From Gonatopus flavifemur (lineage: Eukaryota > Arthropoda > Insecta > Hymenoptera > Dryinidae), in assembly GCA_018340375.1 (NCBI GenBank), contig JAFFJZ010000020.1:3906001-3970000 (forward strand): a DNA stretch of 64,000 bases. Reading direction: 5' to 3'. This document shows, in pieces, positions 32,444-44,220 of the stretch. How positions within the stretch are numbered: position 1 is the first letter of the stretch; each line of letters begins with the position of its first letter. A model generated the notes under the pieces. That model was not told where the DNA came from. It did not search any database and was given only the letters and a program-made list of their open reading frames with translations. Both the position numbers and the translations under genes were made by a program.

Positions 32444-33094
32444 GGGATTATCTTCTGGGTGTGTTGCTTTCCTGGTTAGAAAAATCCATAAAATCTGATG
32501 AAATGAAATTTAATGGGATTCGGTCAAAACATTCCGCAAGATTCAATCAGAATCACATTGAAAAAATACACTAATCTAATTAAATCTCATTGAAAATGGT
32601 TGAATAGGATTTGGTCAGAACATTGTGCAAGATTCAATGAGATTTGGCAAGAATCGATCGGTTTGTTCAACCAGGGTTCATTAAATTCTTCTCACCAAAG
32701 TGCTTTCCTACTTGCATAATCAGCCCACGTTTTTGGAAGGATATCAAACTTTTCCTACTCGCACCTTCACACTCTGGTTGATCCCTTCCCAGCTAACCAA
32801 AGCTGATAAATAACCGGTCAATCATTACCCAATGAGATTGGGTCCCGTACAGCACAACCACCGATCCCCGGACATTTCTCCGTCGCCTCTACGTCGCTTC
32901 TCCGTCCATTCGCCTTGTATCCACGTCTCCCTTTTCTCCACCTCGCTTCCACGGAGATGCGACGTGGACATCGGTGGGTATGCTGTTATGGGTGGGATTG
33001 ATCAATGATTGTCCATTTTTGCGTCCGCATTGGCGACCAATAATTGATCAATTTCAGTGCACCATTGGATTTCCCAATTGCAGGGCGATCTTTG
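32444..33094. other. Dispersed repeat continuation, then unassigned sequence
   Basis: 32444-32660 continues the dispersed repeat interrupted by the palindrome. 32660-33094 is unassigned and includes a locally GC-rich segment near 32850-32985 (GTCGCCTCTACGTCGCTTCT) without a convincing ORF. Confidence 0.45.
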
Positions 33095-33785
33095 CCCTGG
33101 TTGAAAGGTCCAATAGAAACCGATAAAAACCGATTCAAAATTAATCGGAATGAATAGGGTCAATCAGAGAGGCTCAACTACCGATTCAAGATGAATAGGA
33201 ATTAATTGGAACGTGGTATATATAGGATTGAATCGAGGATTTACCGGTAGAAAAATATTTGTTTTATTGGAATTAATATGACTTTCAGTGATCAATCGGT
33301 TTGTATGAGAGATATCTGATTGAGAATATGAAAATTTCTCCATTTCATGAGGCAAATGGTTTTTATCGGAAATTTCCATGACCTAAAGCTATTGGAACCG
33401 ATCGTAAATGTTACGTAATGGGAAATTTAATCGGTTTTTATGAAGAATGTCCAATTCGATTAGAGTTCGTACAGATTTGGTCGGTCTGTAGGTTTTAATC
33501 GGATTATTCTACTATCCGAATTCATGGGGAATAATAGGACCATTGACGGATCTGAAACTTGAATAGGATTGAATGAGAAATATCCAATTCGAATTCAGAA
33601 TTCCTTTCAGCGGATTAAATTATCGGTTTGTATCAGAATTTTCGGTGATTTCGGTCTATCGGAACCAATGGGAAAATTGTACGAAATTCAAGACTTACTG
33701 GGTTTCTATCCAGAATATCCAATTCGATTTGAGTTTGTTTATTTTATTGGTCAATAGGTTTCAATTGGATTATTCGATCATCCCA

Positions 33786-34042
33786 CACTGAAAAAAAGGT
33801 GGGTACAGACAACGGTGATATAGTTGATTCAACAGTAGAATACGATTGGATATATCCAACTGAATCTGACTGTTGCCTCAACTACACTGTTGACTTCACT
33901 ACATGCAGTTGAATCAACCATCATGGTGTCAAGTCAACGATTATACTGTCAATCTGATCATACATTCGTTGACTTGATTATGATATTCAGTTACCCTAAC
34001 AACAAAATATAATTGATTTTCGATGAAATTTTTTTTTCAGTG
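33786..34042. mobile_element. CAC-terminus MITE (CACTGAAAAAAAGG), 257 bp
   Basis: The termini CACTGAAAAAAA and TTTTTTTTCAGTG are inverted, with CA duplicated on both sides. The interior is rich in GTTGA...TCAAC split palindromes such as GTTGATTCAAC and GTTGAATCAAC. Confidence 0.8.
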
Positions 34043-34739
34043 CAATTTATGGGAAATAAAAGGAATATTTACGGGATTGAATATTCAATAGCATTGAATG
34101 AGAAATGTCCAATTCAATTTTAGACTTTATTCCACCGCCTTAGCCCTGGTTAAAAAATCCGATAAGATCCGATAGAAACCGATTCAGAATTAATCGGACT
34201 GCATAGGATCAATCGGAACAGTTCAATCCCCGATTCAAAATCAATAAAGGTTTATCGGAATCTCTTTTCTATAGGTTTCAATCGGGGATTCACCAATTAA
34301 AAAATCTGCATTTGATGGGAATTAATCAGACTTCACATAATCTATTGGTCTGTATAAGAGATATCTGATTGGATGATTGAAATTTTCTCCATTCCATCAG
34401 GCAAACGGTTTTTATCGGAAGTTGCCACAATTTCAATCTATTGGAACTGATGGGAAAATTTGTGAAATTGAATGATGAATGGGTTTCTTATGGGAGATTC
34501 CTGACTGCATTCAAGGATGTATCGATTTAATTGATCAATGGGTTTTAATTGGATTATTTCAACATTCAAATTTATTGGAAATAATAGGCAAGTTTACAGA
34601 TTCTCAAGTCCTATAGGTATGTACCGGCAATAACCGATTCAGTTTTGAAATTTCTTTCATTGCATCAGATCATTGGTTTTTATCGGAATCCCTGGTGACC
34701 TCGATGTATTGGAACTAATGGGAAAGTTGCTGAAATAGG

Positions 34740-35855
34740 AAACTATAATCATAGGATACCAAGAGAATCCAATTAGAAAATATTTCATTGGTATCAATCG
34801 GAATTTTTATCAGTGATGGAATATCCATTGGATCCCATTCAAAAATATGTTACTGGTACCAATTATAATTGTAATGATTAATAAAATGCCGATTGAATCA
34901 AATTAAAAGATATTATGTCCGTACGAATTGGAATTTTTATTATTGATAAAATACCTATTGGATGCCATTGAAAAATATTTGACTGGTATCAATTAGAATC
35001 TTCATGATTAATAACATACCGATTGAATCCAATTGGAAAATATTGTATTGACATCAATCAGAATTTTCATTGGTCATAAAATACCAAGTGAATGCAATTA
35101 CACAATATTTCATTGATACCAATCGGAATAATTACTATTGATAAAATATCAATTCGATCCCATTGAAAAATATTTGACTGGTATCAATTAAAATTTTCAT
35201 GATTAATGAAATACCGATTCAATCCAATTAAAAAATATGTCATTGGTATCCATCGGAATTTTTTATCAACCATAAAATACCCATTGAATCTAATGAGAAA
35301 ATATTTTCTTGGTATCAATTGGAATTTTTATGATTGATGGAATACCCATTGAATTCTATTGAAAAATATTTCACTGATATCAATTAGAATTTTAATGATC
35401 AATAAAATACCTATTTAATCAAATGAGAAATATTTTCTTGGTATCAATAGGAATTCTTATTATTGATAAAATACCTATTGGATGCCATTGAAAAATATGA
35501 CTGGTATCAATTAGAATCTTCATAATTAATAACATACCGATTCAATCCAATTGAAAAATATTGTATTGGCGTCAATCGGAATTTTCATTGATCATAAAAT
35601 ACCAAGTGAATTCAATTACACAATATTTCATTGATATCAATTGGAATTCTTATTATTGATAAAATACCTATTGGATCCCATTGGAAAATATTTGACTCGT
35701 ATCAATTAGAATTTTCATAATTGATAAAATACCGATTGAATCCAATTGAAAAATATTGTATTGATATCAATCGGAATTTTTCATCCACCATAAAATACCG
35801 ATTGCATCCAATTGGAAAATATTCTCTTGGTCTTCATTGGGATTTTTATTATTAA
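34740..35855 (+). repeat. Degenerate ~65-bp satellite, about 17 copies
   Basis: Each unit follows the order CATTGGTATCAAT, GGAATTTTTAT, TGATAAAATACC, ATTGAATCCAATT, GAAAAATATT. Consecutive units measured near 34788-34985 are 65 bp. Copies diverge considerably, and related higher-order pairs (34985 against 35520) suggest amplification in blocks. The period is not a multiple of three and stops are frequent, so it is non-coding. Confidence 0.8.
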
Positions 35856-35984
35856 TGAACTCCCATGCTCTCATTAAGACCGATACAATCCCTCATATGT
35901 CCAATGGACTATTACCAATTGAATCTTATTACTATAGGACACCCATCCCTGACATAAGACAGTCATTTAGTTCACATTGATAGG

Positions 35985-36080
35985 AAGCGAACCACGGCAT
36001 CGAGCGAGCGGGTGTCCCAGATCGATCTTCTAGGTTAAGCAACGACAACTGTGGTACAAGGTGGATGGGTGATCACCATG
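35985..36080 (+). ncRNA. 5S rRNA-derived sequence with A and C boxes
   Basis: GGTTAAGCAACGAC (36033-36046) and GTGGATGGGTGATCACC (36061-36077) match the A and C boxes of the internal control region of 5S rRNA genes, at about the expected spacing. The remaining sequence is diverged and there is no T-run directly after it. It is therefore likely a 5S-derived SINE (SINE3-type) head or a 5S pseudogene rather than a working 5S gene. Confidence 0.65.
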
Positions 36081-36208
36081 TTAATAACACATAAATGATC
36101 GTTTGAATTTATTTCAGCAATAATTTGTCATACGTAATGATTGAATAAATGATATATGTGTTTGTTTAATTGATATAAAATGCGCGTACATAATGTATAT
36201 AAACCGTT

Positions 36209-36972
36209 CCCAGGTAGCACAAGCACGTTCTGAGAATGTTCTAAGAATATACGTTGAGGATATTCGAATATTCTATGGAGATTCTTATTACGTGCGAATA
36301 TATTCTACGCACTTTCTCAGAATGTTTGAATGAGACTGTTTCAAATATTCTCAGAATATTATGCCACGAATATTGTGGGAATATTATAAGAAAATGCTGT
36401 CAAAATAGAAATTCCTGGCAATATAACTTCTCTATATAACCGGAAACTAATTCACAATCAATTTTTTCACTCATTAAACATCTGTAATCATGGATTCTTA
36501 GCAATATTATGGATTCGCATGGATGGGTGAGATACTTATGATTCGCAACAAGTAATCATAATATATACGATATTTCCTAATACTTTATTACACTTTTGAA
36601 GATTATTTTTCACGCATGACGCTCTCAAAACATTCTGGATATTAGAATGCACATTTATAAATTTCTCGTTCCCCAAATACAAATTAAAATAATATATTAT
36701 CCAAGGATCTGTCGCCTGTCAACAACATTATCCACCATTACTGAATTCATGTCATTAAGTTGCTTGCGCATGCGCTGCTCATCAATCTACCTACTAACTT
36801 TGTACGCATATTGTACGAACGTTCCTAGAATATTCGAAACAGTCCCATTCAAATGTTCTCAGAATCTTCTATGAATATTTACGAAGCTTCTACACTCTTT
36901 GTAAGAATATTCGATACAGTACGTTTTACGGATGTTGTGAGAATATTCTCAGAATATTCTGTGTTACATGGG
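36209..36972. mobile_element. CCCAGGTAGCACA hairpin element, ~760 bp
   Basis: The left end CCCAGGTAGCACAAG and right end TGTGTTACATGGG are imperfect inverses flanked by TT. The interior is full of GAATATTC words on both strands (TTCTCAGAATATT and similar). It is the same terminus family as 10268-19964 and 52049-52366. No ORF of note. Confidence 0.6.
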
Positions 36973-37338
36973 TTCGTTGGTTGGGTTAACAACCAATAAA
37001 ATTCAATAAGAAAATCGCGATGCAGGAATCAATTCATTCCGATAAATTTTTTTTATCGGATTTAATCGGATTTTTTCACCAGGGAAAATGCCGATTAAAT
37101 CCAGTTAAAAATTATTTTATTGGTATCAATGGGAAATTTCCGATGCAGAAACTCAATCCATTCCGATGGAATGTTTTTTTATCGGATTCAATCGGATTTT
37201 TTAACCAGGGGAAAGACCGATTAAATCCAATTAAAAATTATCTTATTGGTATCAATAGGAAATTTCCGATGCAGAAACTCAATTCATTCCGATAAAATTT
37301 TTTTTTATCGGATTCAATCGGATTGTTTAACCAGGGTG

Positions 37339-37847
37339 GTCGATGGCATGGGCATAGGTGCTGCCATCAGCTGTGAAACCATGTGACCCATAATTTGGCA
37401 ATTATTGGACAATTATTTTGGTTTGAGAATGATTGAAAATTGAGCAATAACTCGTTATTGATTGATATATACTATAAAACTTTGAATCACTTTAAAATAC
37501 TAATATAATAACTTCAGTGTGAAAGAATTTTGTTCAAATTTGTTGAACATTTGTTTTTAATTTTTTCATTTCAAAACTGTGATGACAGCACTGTGAAACT
37601 GAATCCGTTCATTTAACATTATAATATATAATTATCCACAATTTGCGTATTGCTAATTCAAATGGAAATTATAACCCGAAACCAAACTTTTTGATTGGAA
37701 TGGAGTTCAATCGGTTCACTCAGTTATAATAATAATCGGGATTTGCATTCATGCTCCAAAATTGAATTTATGAATAACCTCAATTCATCGCGACAATTTT
37801 ACCGCGCCACGAATAATATAAAATTCGACAAGTTGCGATCACTGATA
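37339..37847. other. Unassigned AT-rich stretch
   Basis: No gene, RNA or bounded repeat was recognised. CAATTATTGG-type self-complementary words occur near 37397. Confidence 0.4.
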
Positions 37848-38035
37848 CCCCAGACAAAAATTCCCGGGTGGGCGGGATTCCCAAATTCGCATTACCCTCT
37901 GGTTCCTGCTCGGAACCTGACCGGCCCCGAGCGGAAACCAGAGGGGTTCCAGGCAGCCCCTGGCGGGTTCCGGCCAGGAACCTGAGTCCACATGCGAATT
38001 TGGGACTCCCACCCACCCGGGAATTTTTGTCTGGG
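37848..38035. mobile_element. Palindromic MITE (CCCAGACAAAAATTCCCGGG), 188 bp
   Basis: There is a perfect ~24-bp terminal inverted repeat, then GATTCCCAAATTCGCA mirrored inside. The centre contains GC-rich GGTTCC/GGAACC words. The target duplication is not clear. It is unusually GC-rich for the region. Confidence 0.75.
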
Positions 38036-38470
38036 ACGACGGAGATGAATGAATCGATAAATCACAACAATTTTTTTAAAAATGATCAATTTTTGATCAA
38101 TCATTATCCAATGAATGGACATGCGCATAAAGATTCTACATAATTCTCAAATAATTGATCAATTATTAGCAAATGTCATTGGAATCAATCAAATTGACTA
38201 ATGATTGGCACAAATCCATGGTTGGCTGGGTTGCATCGTACAGCAGTTTTTGCTGAATCTTTTCAAACATTTGACAGTTAATTTTTTGAATTCCTTGCCG
38301 GTGAAAATTGTGGCTTATTCGTCTAAAGTTATTTTTAAGGCCGAGATGCTGTCTCAATCCCTTTGACAAAAATCTAGTTGGGATTTCACGTAGAATCTCA
38401 GCTGAATTTTGGTGACAGAGATGTTAATGTTGTGCTTTTCGGGCTCGTGATAGAATATACAGTAATACCC

Positions 38471-38606
38471 CGTGTAAAGCTGACATTTCATGGGGCGTCG
38501 AGCGGCAGCGTCAACATTGGAAGAAAGAAGAGAACCGATCGGACCTCCCTTTTCTTGCAATATTGACGCTGCCGCTCGACGCCCCATGAAATGTCAGCTT
38601 TACGCG
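38471..38606. repeat. Palindrome with ~48-bp arms
   Basis: GTAAAGCTGACATTTCATGG and GCGTCGAGCGGCAGCGTCAA are mirrored by the right arm ending at TTTACGCG. The loop is about 38 bp, and the arms are nearly perfect. Confidence 0.8.
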
Positions 38607-38757
38607 ATTTTTTCTTTGAGTGCAGCTGACTTTCGATTCCCCGCTTCCACAAATTCCGTAAGTAACGCTGATAGTATGATTCATAGTCACATTACCATTA
38701 TCCTTGTATCAGCCTCTATGACAGAACTTTGTGGTATAAGTCTCCGTTGTGTAGTTT

Positions 38758-38896
38758 CCAAGTAACACACGAATGTTCATGGCATGTTCTGCGAACTTTC
38801 TTAGTACATTGGATGTCTTGTTTACGTATTATGAATATTCTCAGCGTGCTGTGCGAATACTATGTTACTAGAGTTCGCTCACAAAATTCAAGAGCT
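38758..38896. other. Fragment with CCAAGTAACAC terminus
   Basis: It begins CCAAGTAACACACGAATG, resembling the left end of the CCCAAGTAGCA family, followed by GAATATTC-like words. No right end is seen before the next palindrome. Confidence 0.4.
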
Positions 38897-39725
38897 TTAA
38901 CGGGCTACTAGCGTCGGTAACTCACGTCATTGGTTAGAAAGGGGCAGAATCATATGATAGAAAGAGAGGTCCGTTACCGACGCCAGTGTCCCGTTAACGG
39001 GATACTAGCGATGGTACCAAACCTCTCTATCGTATAAGCGTGTCCTTTTCTATCCAACGTGCTCTGTTGGTAAGCGCTAGTGACCCCTTAACGGGATACG
39101 AGCTTACCGACCGAGAACGGTTTTTTTCTTCCAAATTACTCGGAACTGAATCCATGAAAAAATCTCAAATTTTCAGGGATGATTCTTTGAGACCTAAAAT
39201 TTCGAAAGAAATTTTTTTTTCAAAATTCAAAATTCGAGCTGTTTAGCGACGTACATTAGGTCTCAAAGAATCATCCCTGAAAATTTGAGATTTTTTCATG
39301 GATTCAGTTCCGAGTAATTTGGAAGAAAAAAACCGTTCTCGGTCGGTAAGCTCGTATCCCGTTAAGGGGTCACTAGCGCTTACCAACAGAGCACGTTGGA
39401 TAGAAAAGGACACGCCTATACGATAGAGAGGTTTGGTACCATCGCTAGTATCCCGTTAACGGGACACAAGCGTCGGTAACCCACGTCATTGGTTAGAAAG
39501 GGACAGAATCATATGATAGAAAGAGAGGTCCGTTACCAACGCTAGTGTCCCGTTAAGAGGATACTATAATTACCATGTGAGCAAGTTTTTTTCTTCCAAA
39601 TTACTCGGAACTGAATCCATGAAAAAATCTCAAAGAATCATCCCTGAAAATTTCAGATTTTTTTATGAATTCAGTTTCGAGTATTTTAGTGCGAGTGAAC
39701 GTGCTCCGATGGTAACTCTGGTATT
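38897..39725. mobile_element. Concatemer of CCCGTTAACGGG palindromic units
   Basis: Unit A (38897-38997) is a ~100-bp palindromic element opening TTAACGGGCTACTAGCGTCG and closing CCCGTTAA. Unit B (about 38998-39457) is a larger palindrome centred near 39225. A second A unit in the same orientation follows (about 39458-39555), then a collapsed B-like palindrome (39563-39720). Adjacent units share the CCCGTTAACGGG junction. No coding sequence. Confidence 0.7.
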
Positions 39726-40604
39726 GTCTTAAAAATAAATCTAAAGCTGCTTTGCCCGTGATTAGAAAGTCGAATTTGGAAGCTTGAACAGTTATTTGAT
39801 CGCTTGTTAGATTGAGTCTTTGAGCTGCAGGGAGGGCACATCCCACGAATTCGCGAAAGATGAGTCATCAATTCACCAGGCTGAAGATCCAATTCCTCAG
39901 GAAACACTGAACACAAATTTCCATTTCATAGATTATTGATTTCCATACTTGCAAAACTAAATAAAAGTACAAACCCCTGCTTTGATGCTCGAATACATGA
40001 AAACAATGACAAGATTCTCAATTATCCAATTCCTGTTCTGAAAAATCTGGGGAAACTGAAACTTTCAAACACATTCTTTGATATCAATGAAATAATTCAT
40101 ATTTCTTTATTCTCATAAAATTTTCATACAATTTTTTACTTCTATTGATTTCTCACTTCAAAAATCCACTGTCTCTCCACAGTGTACAAAATTCTCATCA
40201 ATTCTTTTTCTTTTTCAAAAAATGGCTTTTCGAAAAAACAAAAAAAATTCAAAATTATGCACGGCATAAGAATTGTACATAGTAAATATAAATATCGAAA
40301 AATGTCACAATTTTAAAAACACATTAGCTGCGACGAAACACATGTGAAATTACTTTGTATGATACAAATGAATGATATATAAAATACAACGATGAGAAAA
40401 GAAATTCATAATAATGGGTTTATGTACATTGATAATTTATAAATTTCATGAATAAAGTAAACACAAATCAAAAGCGTTGGCAGCGTTTGCTAATTTTAGT
40501 AAAGGCACGGTCAGTGCATAAAAATTGCACACGAAGTCAAAGTTTCCATGTGCTATTTGTTTCAGTTCAATATCGTAATATCATTACAGTCTATTTTAAG
40601 TAAT
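39726..40604 (-). other. Probable 3' UTR and downstream flank of the zinc-finger gene
   Basis: It is AT-rich and free of recognised repeats. On the minus strand an AATAAA lies near 40106-40111, about 500 bp after the zinc-finger stop codon, a plausible polyadenylation signal. The rest is unassigned. Confidence 0.45.
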
Positions 40605-43526
40605 TCAATCCGTGATTTGCACCCCCTCGTGATTATCTCGGAGAACAATATCTTGCGAGAGAACGTCTTTGACTTCGTTGTCATTGGTCGTAGCTTGCAC
40701 TTCCTTTTCCCCCGATACACCCGAAGCGTGATGTTTCTTCTTATGACACATCAAAGTCGATCTCGAAACAAACGCTTTGTCGCAGGAATCGCATTTGTAA
40801 GGCCGTTCACCGGTATGTAATCGCTTGTGAATGGCCATTGGACTGAACTGAGTAAAAGTTTTGCCGCAAACATCACAAGTGTAGGGACGTTCGCCCGTGT
40901 GTGATCTTCTATGACAACGCAGAGCAGCGCGTCTCGCAAATACTTTACCACACATATCACATTTGAAACTCTTTTCCCCCGTATGCATAGTCGAATGAAT
41001 CTTCAAGTCAACCCGAGTCAAGAATCCTTTCCCGCAAACTTCGCACAAATACGGCTTTTCTCCCGTGTGGATGCGTAAGTGAGTGTTCAGATAGCTTTTG
41101 CTAACGAACATTTTGTGACAAACCATACACGGGTACTGTCTGTTATCCATTCCAGAGTGTATCTTTTGATGACTTTTACAAAGACCTTTCGTTATAAACC
41201 CTCTGCCACAAATTTCACACATATAAGGTTTAACACCTAGATGTCGGTTCTGATGATCCAACAAAGACTGTTTCGTTTTAAAATTCTGACCACAAGTGTT
41301 GCATGGATAAGGTTTCAGATCGGAGTGTACCCTTTGGTGAACTATTAAATAACTTTTGCATTGAAATCCTTTACCACACGTAGAGCAATTGTAATCGAAT
41401 TGTCCGGTGTGGGTGGCCGTATGCTGCGCCAAGCCTATTTTACTACGAAATGCTTTCTCGCACATCATACACTGAAATGGTTTTTCCCCGGTATGTTTGC
41501 GCATGTGTTCTTGTAATTTATAATTTGTTCGATACTGTTTACCACATTGGGTGCATATTTTTGGAGTCCACTTTTGTCTGACCGTGGAGGACTGTTTTGT
41601 CTTTGAATCTTCAGGATTATCTTTTGGTTGTTGCGGAAGTTCAAGAGGATCCACATCAATGGGTGATTTCAATTCTTTGCTTCTCGTTTTTTTTTTTGAA
41701 ATATCACAGTGCTGCTTGTGGATGTTTAATACTTCAATGCTAGTGAAATACGTGTTGCATGCACAGCAGCAGAAATGTTGTTCAAAGTGGACAACCATGT
41801 TATTAGTTTCCAAAGCTGCTTCGTTGCAAAATGGACACACGTACCAATGCGCTCCAGTCTCGTCAATCGTAGGATTATTTAATGCTGATTCTAATAACGC
41901 TTGTTTCGTTTTCTTACTGTATTCCATTATGATTTCAGAATTTTCGCTGTTCATTTCATTGTTCGGAACTAGAGTATTAGTGTCGTTGGAAACCATTGTG
42001 ACTAAATCGTTATGGACTTTATCATCTTCGGTATTTGAATCTTCAATCTTTTGCTCCCTTTCTGGACACTGGGGAAATCCATTGCAGGATATCTAAATCA
42101 AAACTGCGTTTTTATAACAAGTTTTTTGAATTTAACGTACAGTACTATCGGATACTTACATTATTTTCTATAACATGTGGTGTACCATTGGTGTTTAATC
42201 GTTCTTGCAATTGTCTGTATTCCTGTTTGATTGGTACATTTTCACAATAATGAACCACTTGCTCTTGATTATGATCTTCTGGATTCATTGAAGTTACGTA
42301 ATTGATTCCTAGTTGACTCAAATGACTATTCACCGATATGTTGCCAACCACAGCCATGTTTCCATCTAAGTGCATAGTTATCTCATGATCTGAAACCTTT
42401 AAAAGACCATTATTTTCTTCAATCCGATGTCCCGTTCGGTTGATCTTGAATGCATTTTTAGTATGAAATATCAAAAGCTTCCTGTAGAGTTTTCTTTTGA
42501 GTAAAAACTTGGTATTGACTTATCACAGTACTTCATTATCCATTTTTTCGTTTTCGCATTGGATGATGGAACTCTTGGCATTCTGCAAATCACATTGTAC
42601 TCTTTTGGAATAAAAAACATGTGGATTGGAATATGTTCATATAATGTAAGAATGGTTAATGAAATAATTGTGAAATTGTAATGATAAGACAGATAAGAGA
42701 TATGTGATTTTATGGTGCTAAGATTATAAGAGATTCCATCAATTTTCTGTTGACAAAGATGTATCTGAGAAACTTTTGATTTTTCGTTTTGAACAATAAA
42801 AATTTCAACTAACTTCTTGCATATGGTCGTCCACCATTCTGACAGTATCGCTATCCAAACAATCGATACCCGATACTTCGATGTTAGCATCTTGTTGACC
42901 TATTTCCTCATGAGAGACAACTTGCTCTCCTCCCGCTAAATCCATCTCATCCATCACTTGCATCGTATGCATCGTGGATTCTCCTCTTTCGTGAGAAGTT
43001 CCATTTGTATGCGTATGAACATCCTCAATACCGTTCTTCATCGTATTGATATTTTCTTGCATTTGAGTTATACTTATCTCATTAACGTGTGGCAAATCAT
43101 GCTCGTGAATGTCAACCTCTTCCTTAGTAATCTCTCTCAACATTTCCATAAACAATCCTTCGGTATGTAAACACTTTTCACGAAAATCAAACAATTGATC
43201 TAATTTGTAAGCACATTCCTCGCAAACTACTTTTGGCAACTGGTCCGTCATAGATACCTAAAACATATTCCGAATGAATTTTATACCAGCAAATACCAGT
43301 GGAAACATCGAAGGTAAATCAAAGTATTTCTATTTTTAGTTCAAACAGAAACTCCATGAAAGGATTTATTTGAAGGAATACGTACTTGAACAGGTAGACA
43401 TGCAGCTATTTTTTTATCAATGTTGCGTATCTGATCACCGGTCCCAAATATTGGGAATCCCATTAAAATGCCAGTTTTAGTCGCGCAAAGGCGACATAAA
43501 TAATCAAATTCCTCAACGACAGCCAT
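40605..43526 (-). CDS. ZAD-domain C2H2 zinc-finger protein, four coding exons
   Basis: I read coding exons at 43526-43386, 43257-42814, 42444-42160 and 42092-40605, all phase 0, giving about 785 residues. Exon 1 and the start of exon 2 form a ZAD domain: CRLC, then CEEC and a final FREKC, typical of insect ZAD proteins and used for homodimerisation. An acidic linker of ~250 residues follows. Two degenerate fingers (CPFC, CCAC) and ten regular C2H2 fingers with TGEKP-type linkers occupy residues ~335-740. The protein should be a nuclear sequence-specific DNA-binding regulator. The acceptor of exon 3 is the least certain; the GTAAGT donor after exon 3 and the TTTTGATTTAG acceptor before exon 4 are clear. 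A TTTTTGTAG just before the first ATG suggests a 5' UTR intron. Confidence 0.9.
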
Positions 43527-44220
43527 ATCGATAAACACCTACAAAAATTCTTTCGCCTCCAAATAAAAATGTTAATTAATCACTATCACTAATTTGACAC
43601 GTTTTCAAGTAATAATACTTGTTTTTCCCAATGAATTCTGTAATGTTCGAAAGATCAATCGAACCCGGAATACCCTTGCACATCACGAATTTCGATGAAG
43701 AACGAATCCTTTGAATTGTTCTTTTCGAATATCGAACATGGAGATTAATTTTTGATTAGAACATGATCAAGAACTTGTGCAAAAGCACTCTCGTAGAAAA
43801 AAACTTATCGTTACCGCAGGATCGTTGAATGGATCAAGCAATGTCTCTCTTTTAGACTGATGGAGGATCGTGGTGTGCAGTTTGTTCGCTCAGGTGGCGC
43901 AAAACTCGATTACAAAATATTTTTGAAAATGAATAATTGAATTATTTTTTCCAGGGAAAATTTCGTTATGAAGAATTGATTATTCGTCGATTTTTTACTT
44001 TTGTACAAACCGCAAAGTTCAACAATATTTTCAGTAATTCAGTTTGGATTTTGAGGTTAAATATTCGGAAGTTTTTTAAAATTATTGTTTTTATACAATA
44101 AAATTGTATAAAAATTTATTACTTTATTTTAGTATCAATTGATTATCCGTTTTATAGTACAACTGTGTATTAAAAATGTGATAGAGTAATGATTTTGAGC
44201 ATGAAGTTGAATTGTCAAAA
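43527..44220. promoter_or_regulatory. Shared promoter region between divergent genes
   Basis: There are 694 bp between the two start codons of divergently oriented genes, with no repeat signatures. It probably holds both promoters and the zinc-finger gene's 5' UTR exon and intron. No TATA box in a convincing position was identified. Confidence 0.5.

Larger units (their letters stand above)
33095..37336. mobile_element. CCCTGGTTAAA element with satellite interior, ~4.2 kb
   Basis: The left end CCCTGGTTGAAAGGTCC and right end GATTGTTTAACCAGGG are inverted, with TG duplicated (33093-33094, 37337-37338). Similar internal termini (34147, near 37084, near 37208) show duplicated ends. The whole element is built from AATCGGTTT, CCAATTGGA and ATCGGATT-type words. 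It contains a nested MITE, a 65-bp satellite array, a 5S-like block and another hairpin element. No ORF is present. Confidence 0.65.

Noticed and set aside
34740..35855. CRISPR-like array
   Set aside because: Units are contiguous, degenerate 65-bp repeats without constant repeats and unique spacers, in a eukaryotic context.
39055..39085. tRNA A-box-like GCTCTGTTGGTAAGCGC as a Pol III promoter
   Set aside because: No B box follows at tRNA distance, and the sequence is part of a palindromic arm.
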